Shown here piece by piece: positions 7,054-11,956 of a stretch of 11,956 nt of DNA. Position 1 is the first letter of the stretch. Each line of letters begins with the position of its first letter. Where the stretch lies: the NCBI GenBank assembly GCA_024278345.1, contig JAJRTK010000019.1, forward strand, positions 1-11,956, read 5' to 3'. A program made the translations under genes and the position numbers. A model generated the notes under the pieces. That model saw only the letters and a program-made list of their open reading frames with translations. It did no database searches and was not told the DNA's origin. The stretch comes from a bacterium (GTDB taxonomy: Bacteria; CSSED10-310; JAJRTK01).

Positions 7054-8889
7054 ATGGAGTCGCCGCATCTTTCCCGTCGCTGGACCTTGAGAGACTGGGT
7101 TCTTTTCTCAGGGGCTTTGCTTGTGGCGCTGGGGTTAGGGCTTTCCCTGGCCGATCCGGAGCTCGTGGGGATCTGGGAGGACGATGCTATCTATTTGTCG
7201 GCGGCGGCGGCTCAGGCCAGGGGGGCCGGCCTCGCCATCGAGCTTTTGCCTGGATCCCCGCTCTTGGCGAAACAGCCGCCCCTCTATCCCTGGCTCTTGT
7301 CCCTGGTGATTCGAGCAGGCGCGGATCTGGCGCATCCTCGTGGTCTCTGGTGGATCCTCCTGTTTCAAGGCTCGATCTTTGCCTTCGCCGCGGCTCTTTA
7401 CGGCGGGGTTCTGCTTCGCCGGATGGAGCTTGGTTTGGCGGAGCGGGTGGCGGCACTGGTGTTGTTCGTCGTCAACGCAACGATCCTGGGAGTGGCCACG
7501 ACCACCATGTCGGAGGGGCTGTTCTTACTGCTTTTCACGGGACAGCTCCTCTGCCTGGTTCCCCTGTTGGGCATGACTGCGGTGGAGAAGGATACGAAGC
7601 CCCCTGGCCTCGCGTCTGGCGTCTCACGGAAATCGGGCCCCGGGAGGGGGTGGCTCCTGGCGTTTCTCTTTTTCGCATTCACCACGGCGGTGTGCGCGAC
7701 GCGTGGGATAGGATTGGTCATGTCGTTGGGCTTCCTTCCCCTTTTGCTTGCTCGCCGCAGGTGGTTGGCGGTGGTGGCCCTAGCGACCGCGTTTGCCCTG
7801 GCTTTGGGTGTCAGTGGCCATTTGCGGGCCAAGGCTCGTGCGGATCGAGAGGCCCGCCTTGCCTCCATCCAGATGTCTCTCAGCTATTACGTCGATTATG
7901 ACAATCAGTTGTTTTTTTACCGGAAGGCCTGGGCCGAGGGAGGCACCGGCGGGCTTTTGAGGGCCTTGGGCGCCGTGGCCGCTGCCAATGCCGAGAGCGG
8001 GCTCGACTCCTTCGCGCAGCTCTTCTTTCCCACCCGGAAGCTCCAGCAGCCGGGGAGCCAGGAAGCTCCATGGTCCAGGCGCTTGGAGAAGAGCATGGGC
8101 CTTGCCCTGTTCTTGTTGTGCCTCCTGGGGCTCTTGCAGGGGGACCGGACCCGATGGGCTCTTGTTCCGCCGCTTCTTCTTTTCACGTGCTTTTTCGCGG
8201 TTTGGACCTGGCCTTTCAGCGCCAGGTTCTGGGTCTCGGCCATGCCCTTGCTTGCGGTGGGGCTGGTCCGGGGCTGTAGAAAGTTTGACAGGATTGGGCC
8301 TTTCTTGCTCTGGAGCCTGGTGGTGGCCTCGGCCTCCATGCATGGGCTGGTGCTGGGCCAGCGGATGTTTCCTGGCCAGGCCACGGCCGCCGGAACCTCG
8401 GTTGCATCAACGGCCAATCCGGCAAGCTCGGAAAACCAATCCACCCCAGAGGAAGCTCCCCCCATCGATGAATTGCAGCGCTACCGAGCCTGGCTACGGG
8501 ATGCCGTGGCCGGAAGGCGCCAAGATCTTCTGCTGGGGGGGTTCACGACCCTTTGGACTGCAAGAACCGTGGGAATCCGCGGGCTTTGGATTGGAGCTCT
8601 TCTCGACCCCGCGGACCAGGTGTCGGTCACCCTTCAACTAAGGGACGGGGCGGATCCCGAACCGCGCACGATCCGAAAATTTGCCCAGCGGCTGGCGGAT
8701 CTGGCGCAATTCTTGCCACCCGGGGCCCGGGTGCTAGTCCAGGTCGATGGCAGCCTTTCCCCTCCGGTTTTCCAGCTTCTCCAAGTTCTGGCTTCGGCCG
8801 GCCTGCTCCGGGAGTTGAGCCCGCCCAGTCCTGTCGCCCGGCTGTACGAGTTTATCTTACCCCTTTCCAGGCCGGGGCGGTCACGATGA
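7054..8889 (+). CDS. GT-C family polytopic membrane glycosyltransferase (PMT/ArnT-like)
   Basis: A 611-aa integral membrane protein of the polyprenyl-phosphate-sugar-dependent GT-C superfamily, which transfers sugars to lipid or protein acceptors on the periplasmic side. After a first membrane helix (about 15-34) comes the signature loop: WEDDAIYLSAAAAQARG (41-57, acidic pair D43-D44 as catalytic candidates) and KQPPLYPWLL (73-82). About ten further hydrophobic segments follow (roughly 98-121, 131-150, 154-173, 199-233 as two, 237-255, 349-361, 369-389, 392-406, 416-436). A low-complexity Ala/Ser/Thr linker (441-470) leads to a soluble C-terminal domain (about 471-605). There is no good ribosome site; ATG lies 4 nt after the preceding stop, so coupling is likely. 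Why it sits in an AtuA operon is unclear. Sugar donor and acceptor cannot be read from the sequence. Confidence 0.8.
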   Translation: MESPHLSRRWTLRDWVLFSGALLVALGLGLSLADPELVGIWEDDAIYLSAAAAQARGAGLAIELLPGSPLLAKQPPLYPWLLSLVIRAGADLAHPRGLWWILLFQGSIFAFAAALYGGVLLRRMELGLAERVAALVLFVVNATILGVATTTMSEGLFLLLFTGQLLCLVPLLGMTAVEKDTKPPGLASGVSRKSGPGRGWLLAFLFFAFTTAVCATRGIGLVMSLGFLPLLLARRRWLAVVALATAFALALGVSGHLRAKARADREARLASIQMSLSYYVDYDNQLFFYRKAWAEGGTGGLLRALGAVAAANAESGLDSFAQLFFPTRKLQQPGSQEAPWSRRLEKSMGLALFLLCLLGLLQGDRTRWALVPPLLLFTCFFAVWTWPFSARFWVSAMPLLAVGLVRGCRKFDRIGPFLLWSLVVASASMHGLVLGQRMFPGQATAAGTSVASTANPASSENQSTPEEAPPIDELQRYRAWLRDAVAGRRQDLLLGGFTTLWTARTVGIRGLWIGALLDPADQVSVTLQLRDGADPEPRTIRKFAQRLADLAQFLPPGARVLVQVDGSLSPPVFQLLQVLASAGLLRELSPPSPVARLYEFILPLSRPGRSR

Positions 8890-8963
8890 AGGTTTGGCAA
8901 ACCATCCTGGGCCACAGCGCATGGACGGTGACTAGGCGGCGCGAGCTCAGGTGGTTGCGATGA
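8886..8963 (+). CDS. 25-codon mini-ORF resembling the start of the next gene
   Basis: A tiny frame that starts with ATG inside the glycosyltransferase stop (ATGA at 8886-8889) and ends with TGA inside the next start (ATGA at 8960-8963). It begins MKVWQTILG, close to MKIGQIILG at the start of the following gene, then turns basic (TVTRRRELRWLR). It fills the gap between its neighbours exactly, so it could pass ribosomes along as a coupling leader, or be the stump of a tandem copy of the 142-aa gene. The two readings are not exclusive. I cannot show that it makes a stable peptide. Confidence 0.4.
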   Translation: MKVWQTILGHSAWTVTRRRELRWLR

Positions 8964-8986
8964 AGATCGGGCAAATCATCCTGGGC
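8886..8986 (+). repeat. Two copies of a 27-nt gene-start sequence, 74 nt apart
   Basis: Bases 8886-8912 and 8960-8986 match at 23 of 27 positions, both beginning ATGAAG and ending CATCCTGGGC. The similarity fades soon after (about 7 of the next 12). The repeat spans the start codons and first nine codons of the mini-ORF and of the 142-aa gene. Confidence 0.7.
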
Positions 8987-9388
8987 GAAAGGGAACGGGT
9001 TGAGCTGAGTCTCCGGGAATCGCCCCTTGGCTCGGACGCGGAGCTCGTGGTCCGCGTCTCCATCCAGCTCCACAAGCTGCAATGCACGACCTCTGGTTCC
9101 TCGACCTGGGCCGCGCTCCTGCGGTTTCGCTCGCAGCTTTCCACCATGGTAAGGGATCTTGAGGGCTCTTGCATCCTGGACATCAAAGGAGGCGGCCGGA
9201 TCGACGGCAGCTTCAATGCGCAGGGGCACGTGGTCTTTCTCATCCAAGCTCAGGGTAGCTCCCGAGGAACAGGCCACGAGTTCAAGCAGGGCAGTCAGTG
9301 GGCGTTGAGTGACCGGTTTGCCTGCTTTCCGGTCTGCCTTCACGAGGCCGTGGACCAGTGTGATCGTGCCTTGAGAAGCACCCGTTGA
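8960..9388 (+). CDS. Hypothetical 142-aa protein
   Basis: Function unknown. The first 97 residues look like alternating beta strands with a short helical part: VELSLRE (14-20), ELVVRVSIQL (28-37), WAALLRFRSQLSTMVRDLEG (50-69), then CILDIKGGGRIDGSFNAQG (71-89) and HVVFLIQA (90-97). This layout is reminiscent of small bacterial WapI/DUF6228-type beta proteins, an impression only. The tail (98-142) is less regular and carries Cys122, 126 and 134. ATG 8960 has AGGTGG 5 nt upstream and overlaps the mini-ORF stop; an in-frame GTG at 8951 is less likely. A long minus-strand frame overlaps it (8852-9601), but that lacks a ribosome site and crosses the glycosyltransferase end. As last gene of the operon it may be accessory to the glycosyltransferase. 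Confidence 0.6.
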   Translation: MKIGQIILGERERVELSLRESPLGSDAELVVRVSIQLHKLQCTTSGSSTWAALLRFRSQLSTMVRDLEGSCILDIKGGGRIDGSFNAQGHVVFLIQAQGSSRGTGHEFKQGSQWALSDRFACFPVCLHEAVDQCDRALRSTR

Positions 9389-9593
9389 CTGGCGAAATCT
9401 ACCGTTTTTACCGCGAAATCTCATGGCTTGTGGGGCGGAAGGTCGGCCGCTGGTCTTTCCTTTGGGTTGGGTTCCGCTCGCGTCGCCGGCCATCCGGCCA
9501 TCGCCACTCGCCTCTTCTCGCCCTCGCCACATTTCGAGCCGGGTTGGGGTCAAAAGTGGGGTCAAACGGCAAAAAGGAGTATCTGGTTCCCGG
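9389..9593. other. Non-coding spacer between operon end and tRNA
   Basis: No supported gene. Just after the operon, GCGAAATCT occurs twice, about 21 nt apart. At about 9546-9567 the sequence TGGGGTCAAA is repeated in tandem with a 2-nt gap. In one plus frame this reads WGQKWGQ and in another GVKSGV, a style seen at the tails of some tRNA-targeting tyrosine integrases; it could be an integrase remnant, but no catalytic part is present. Confidence 0.35.
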
Positions 9594-9635
9594 AAAAACA
9601 AAAGCCGGAAACCCGATAAACACGAGCCTCCGGCT
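9594..9635 (-). terminator. Intrinsic terminator of tRNA-Lys
   Basis: Read on the minus strand just after the tRNA, AGCCGGA and TCCGGCT form a perfect 7-bp stem (9629-9635 with 9603-9609) around a 19-nt loop, followed by TTTGTTTTT. This is a normal place and shape for termination of a single-tRNA transcript. Confidence 0.6.
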
Positions 9636-9638
9636 AAG

Positions 9639-9711
9639 TGGGCTGTCAGGGACTCGAACCCTGGACCGACGGATTAAGAGTCCGCAGCTCTGCCAGCTGA
9701 GCTAACAGCCC
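9639..9711 (-). tRNA. tRNA-Lys (anticodon CTT)
   Basis: A complete 73-nt cloverleaf on the minus strand. The acceptor stem pairs GGGCTGT (9711-9705) with ACAGCCC (9646-9640), with discriminator A at 9639. The D arm is AGCTC..GAGCT. The anticodon stem GCGGA/TCCGT holds the loop CTCTTAA, giving anticodon CTT. The T arm has GGTTCGAGTCCC. CCA is not encoded, so it is added by enzyme. It reads AAG codons. Its promoter lies at 9734-9762 and its terminator at 9594-9635, making it a single-gene unit. Confidence 0.97.
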
Positions 9712-9733
9712 ATTGCCGAAAAACGACCCCCTT

Positions 9734-9762
9734 AGGATAGCATCCCCTCCCTGATTGTTCAA
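9734..9762 (-). promoter_or_regulatory. Sigma70 promoter of tRNA-Lys
   Basis: On the minus strand, TTGAAC (9762-9757), a 17-nt spacer and TATCCT (9739-9734) make a good -35/-10 pair. The start would be near 9727, about 15 nt before the tRNA 5' end. The run of G residues just downstream resembles a GC-rich discriminator typical of stringently controlled stable RNA genes (inference). Confidence 0.65.
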
Positions 9763-9872
9763 GAGTCAAAAGAGAGCGATTCGGGGGAGAACAGGGCCTC
9801 GTTTGCTTCTATTTTTGAACTTCCATATCTGCCCATCCCCCGTCTCTTGCTTGGGTGGCCAGGGCCTCCGCG

Positions 9873-9905
9873 GGCCTCGTCCATCGTTCGGGCCACTCTC
9901 ATGAA
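9873..9905 (+). repeat. 33-nt dispersed repeat, copy 1
   Basis: GGCCTCGTCCATCGTT and the following 17 nt match 11820-11852 at 28 of 33 positions. In copy 2 it leads into a hairpin array; here it leads into a different set of hairpins. It appears to be a module of the same intergenic repeat zone. Confidence 0.6.
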
Positions 9906-10093
9906 CCCAGGGTGGAGGGCGGCCATCGCCTCCCACTTGGAGCGCCAGGCAGAGCCTCGCATTTCAGGGCTCTGCCCAGACCCGCAAGGGGGGCGAGCGC
10001 TCCCCCCACCCACAGCCGGCGGAGCCGCGCAACCATGCCGGCAACCGGAACCGACTAAAGGGAGAATCGGTTTTGCCGCGCCCTGGACGAGTC
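9906..10093. repeat. Hairpin-rich non-coding region
   Basis: No convincing gene. Visible stems: a perfect 9-bp GGCAGAGCC/GGCTCTGCC at 9948-9976 with an 11-nt loop; a 6-bp G-run/C-run stem at 9988-10007 around CGAGCGCT; and AACCGA/TCGGTT at 10049-10072, followed by TT. The last could end transcription arriving from the left. Short open frames here on both strands lack ribosome sites and are low-complexity. Confidence 0.45.
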
Positions 10094-10359
10094 GGGTATC
10101 CACCTAAGCTGGGACACGCAACAAAACCAAAAAAAGACGCGGAGCGTACAAAAACGTGGGTCCAGGGAGGTAACTCCCTGGTGGGTGCAGGGCGAAGCCC
10201 TGCCAGGGGACGGGGGATGGAATCCCCGGACGACCTTCGGGTAACGCACGGCGTGACCCTTCGAGTCACGCAAACGTGACCCGCCAAGCAACAGCGAGGC
10301 GTTGCCCGGACGCTTTCGATTCCACAGTCCCGGGAATGTCCCGCCTTGCGTGGATACCC
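10094..10359. mobile_element. 266-bp inverted-repeat-bounded hairpin element (MITE-like)
   Basis: The ends are 23-nt imperfect inverted repeats: 10094-10116 (GGGTATCCACCTAAG...) and 10337-10359, matching at 19 of 23 positions. Between them is a string of perfect stems: 8 bp at 10162-10181 (CCAGGGAG/CTCCCTGG), 7 bp at 10187-10203 (GCAGGGC/GCCCTGC, loop GAA), 6 bp at 10213-10227 (GGGGAT/ATCCCC), 7 bp at 10251-10271 (GCGTGAC/GTCACGC) and 5 bp at 10288-10305. No protein of credible type is encoded, so if mobile it depends on a transposase elsewhere. Related ends occur at 162-184 and 11594-11616. I see no clear target-site duplication. It ends 26 nt past the stop of the minus gene at 10386-11573, so its right end may also serve as that gene's 3' region. 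Confidence 0.6.
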
Positions 10360-10385
10360 CGTGGATACTCATGTGCAACAGGCTC

Positions 10386-11573
10386 CTAGCGGTCTATCAT
10401 GGGTTTCTTGGACAATGAATGATAGATCCGCATCTCCTTCTCGATACCCGACATTCCTCCAACGGCAACGAAGAACACAAGCCCAGAATCTCTCGCATTG
10501 GTGGTGTTGGCCTCTTTCATCTCAGCCAAAAGAGCGTCGTACTCTTCAAAGTAAGTGTTCTGCTCCACATCGTCCTCATAGAGCTTCAAAATCTGAATGA
10601 GGAACATGATTCGTTTCTTGCGGAGATAGTCTGACGCGCGGGTCAGCCTTACGACGTCGCCAGCCATTGTGACGATGACCATCCCGGTGATCTCTATTGG
10701 GGAATGGGCATCGTTGAAAAAATCGAGACCAAAGGTCTGGGGGGCCGTCCAGTGGGCACGCGAGAAAACGGCAGCCAGCACTGGCCGCGGTTCAAGGGTG
10801 AACTTGAAATCGCGGGGATCATATTCTTTCTTCTTCCGGGTCCGTTTCGCCTTTGACCCGGAACACTGGTAAAGGACTTTGCTGTTTTTCCAGTCGTCTT
10901 TGCAGATGACAGACCCATCGACATCCGGGCCGCGGCGGCAATCGACTCCACCGTGAGAGCTACACGCTCCATCAACTTCCGCGCAGTCCTCTTTACACCT
11001 CTTGATTGAAAGGGGCGCGCGAAAGCTCTCCACGTCCGGCTTTGGCCCGGGGGACAACGGCAGCGACGGGGCGCGAAACTCCTGGATATACTTCCGGTTC
11101 AGTTTGAGAACGCCTCGCGACCTCAGAAGTCTGGCAAGCCGAGCCGCATTCATATTAGCCCAGATCACTTGCTCTCCCACCTGTCGGTTAAGCCCTATCT
11201 TCCCAAGGCTCTTGCGTTTCCCTCCCTTCTCGATCTGCGGCGACAGTGTGAAACTCACATAGCTCTTCATCTCAGGTATTCCAAAGAATCTCGCGGAAAA
11301 CCGCACGGTTCGTGTGAGGAAATTACGGAGCCGGAAGTAGGGACCAGGCACGAGGTATTCGATGGCGACAGCATCACCTCCGTCCGACTCCGTGATGGAT
11401 ACAGATAGTGTGGGATTGTACGACGCACTACCATAATTCCGAACCACCAACTGCTCGATGACGTGTTCTCTGGAGCCGAAAGGATAGAGCTGGCGTTCAG
11501 CGCCCCGAACCGAAGCGAGGCAGTTCATCAGCACCAGAAACACAGGGAGGAGCCAACCAGGAAAGCGACGCAT
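10386..11573 (-). CDS. Secreted protein with a six-cysteine GGVDC...GPDxDGSVIC module
   Basis: A 395-aa protein of unknown function. ATG 11573 has GGAG 8 nt upstream and opens a signal peptide (MRRF, hydrophobic GWLLPVFLVLMNCLASV, cleavage near residues 23-25). C18 lies in LMNC, not a canonical lipobox, so a lipoprotein is unlikely. Residues 25-180 look beta-rich (VEQ/LSVSITESDGG, YVSFTLSPQIEKGG). Residues 193-237 hold six Cys (193, 197, 204, 212, 224, 237) with CSSHGGVDC and GPDVDGSVIC; the even count suggests disulfides after export. A basic patch (KAKRTRKKKE, 241-250) follows, then a C-terminal domain (254-395) with a helical EDDVEQNTYFEEYDALLAEM stretch. Three sampled 60-nt lines average about 50% G+C, against 60% or more in neighbouring genes, and repeat elements flank it, so horizontal gain is likely. 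The longer upstream frame runs into the repeat and is rejected. Confidence 0.75.
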   Translation of the reverse strand: MRRFPGWLLPVFLVLMNCLASVRGAERQLYPFGSREHVIEQLVVRNYGSASYNPTLSVSITESDGGDAVAIEYLVPGPYFRLRNFLTRTVRFSARFFGIPEMKSYVSFTLSPQIEKGGKRKSLGKIGLNRQVGEQVIWANMNAARLARLLRSRGVLKLNRKYIQEFRAPSLPLSPGPKPDVESFRAPLSIKRCKEDCAEVDGACSSHGGVDCRRGPDVDGSVICKDDWKNSKVLYQCSGSKAKRTRKKKEYDPRDFKFTLEPRPVLAAVFSRAHWTAPQTFGLDFFNDAHSPIEITGMVIVTMAGDVVRLTRASDYLRKKRIMFLIQILKLYEDDVEQNTYFEEYDALLAEMKEANTTNARDSGLVFFVAVGGMSGIEKEMRIYHSLSKKPMIDR

Positions 11574-11593
11574 CGTCTGTTCTCCACAGGTAG

Positions 11594-11708
11594 GGGTATC
11601 AACGTAAGCCGGGACACCCGCCAAAACCAAGACGCAACGCGTCGTACATGAATGTGGGTCCAGGGAGCGAGCTCCCTGGTGGGTGCGGGGCAAAGCCCTG
11701 CCGGGGAC
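11594..11708 (+). repeat. Second, left-half copy of the inverted-repeat hairpin element
   Basis: From 11594 the sequence follows 10094 onward: the terminal repeat (11594-11616), a CCAAAACCAA stretch, a GTACA..GTGGGTCCAGGGAG segment, and two hairpins, CCAGGGAG/CTCCCTGG (11660-11679) and GCGGGGC/GCCCTGC (11685-11701, one G-T pair). Resemblance stops near 11708, and no right terminus is seen before the window ends. It begins 21 nt before the start codon of the minus gene, so that gene's promoter must lie within or across this repeat. Confidence 0.65.
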
Positions 11709-11819
11709 CGGACCCACTCGTTCCGTAATGGTGGAAGCGATTGAAGAAGAAAGCGTTTCCCTTTTTCGTCAATTGTGTGGGAAAATGAAAGAGGTCGTCG
11801 CTTTTTGCTTTGTATGTTT
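11709..11819. other. AT-richer non-coding stretch
   Basis: Between the two repeat blocks, with A/T-rich runs. A 44-codon frame at 11728-11862 runs through it with no ribosome site. I see no terminator or promoter that I would defend. Confidence 0.35.
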
Positions 11820-11852
11820 GGCCTCGTCCATCGTTTCGGCCACCCTCTCGAA
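11820..11852 (+). repeat. 33-nt dispersed repeat, copy 2
   Basis: Matches 9873-9905 at 28 of 33 positions. It is followed by an ACGCGTAGCGTACAT segment similar to the one that precedes the hairpins at 10159 and 11657, linking the two repeat types. Confidence 0.6.
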
Positions 11853-11874
11853 AAACGCGTAGCGTACATAGAGG

Positions 11875-11956
11875 GGTCCAGGGAGCTAGCTTCCTGGCGA
11901 GGTCCAGGAGCAGCGCTCCTGGCGAAGGTCCGGAGGCGGAGCCTCCGCCGGGGTCC
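11875..11956 (+). repeat. Tandem 26-bp hairpin units, running off the window
   Basis: GGTCC begins at 11875, 11901, 11927 and 11952, spacing 26, 26 and 25 nt. Each unit is a hairpin of different sequence: CCAGGGAGC/GCTTCCTGG (11878-11897, one G-T pair), CCAGGAGC/GCTCCTGG (11904-11922) and CGGAGGC/GCCTCCG (11931-11947). Two units of the same design sit at 10159-10203 and at 11657-11701. The array continues past the edge. Confidence 0.75.

Noticed and set aside
8852-9601. Minus-strand 249-codon open frame over the operon end
   Set aside because: Crosses the glycosyltransferase stop, lacks a ribosome site, and the plus-strand 142-aa frame has coupling, a ribosome site and better strand patterns. 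I could not exclude it fully.
9385-9705. Plus-strand frames ending SGTRTLDRR... or WAVRDSNPGPTD
   Set aside because: These endings are the reverse of the tRNA-Lys gene translated, a well-known false protein in databases.
11728-11862. 44-codon frame with a hydrophobic C-terminal half
   Set aside because: No ribosome site, and its last part is the dispersed 33-nt repeat; likely chance.
11875-11956. CRISPR array
   Set aside because: Units are 25-26 nt hairpins without conserved repeats separated by unique spacers, and no cas genes are present.

Overview
The window is about 12 kb of GC-rich bacterial DNA (several 60-nt lines sampled by eye run 60-67% G+C). Ordinary Shine-Dalgarno sites, sigma70-like promoters, secreted proteins with signal peptides and a polytopic glycosyltransferase point to a diderm bacterium. 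The phylum cannot be fixed from the sequence. The large secreted protein with pilin-like CPxGG...CSxH modules would fit groups such as Acidobacteria, Verrucomicrobia or Planctomycetes, but that is a guess.

Left part (1-4332): a partial repeat element at the left edge and a 15-bp hairpin lie beyond the end of a minus-strand 212-aa protein with two related beta-rich modules (427-1065). A 367-bp divergent spacer follows. Next is a very large exported protein (1433-4332, about 966 aa if restored) whose frame is broken once, near codon 68. Its two Cys/Gly motifs, about 370 residues apart, resemble the C-terminal module of some type IV pilins.

Centre (4473-9388): a sigma70-like promoter leads into a tightly packed plus-strand operon: crotonase-family enoyl-CoA hydratase, AtuA (DUF1446), a stand-alone AtuA ferredoxin-like domain, a GT-C membrane glycosyltransferase, a 25-codon mini-ORF and a 142-aa unknown protein. 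Junctions are TGATG, ATGA, a 4-nt gap, ATGA and ATGA, so translational coupling is likely throughout. The first three genes suggest degradation of a branched or terpenoid acyl-CoA. The mini-ORF starts like the gene after it, which makes it a partial tandem duplicate or a coupling leader.

Right part (9389-11956): a minus-strand tRNA-Lys(CTT) with its own promoter and terminator, then a gene-poor, repeat-rich zone. A 266-bp element bounded by 23-bp imperfect terminal inverted repeats (10094-10359) is packed with hairpins. Related partial copies lie at the left edge (162-184) and at 11594-11708. Inside these elements and at the right edge sit arrays of 25-26-bp hairpin units whose stem sequences differ while pairing is kept. 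Between the two right-hand copies is a minus-strand secreted 395-aa protein with a six-cysteine module and lower G+C (about 50%), likely acquired horizontally.

The most unusual signals are the inverted-repeat/hairpin-array family, the lower-GC Cys-rich gene framed by it, and the duplicated gene start at 8886/8960.
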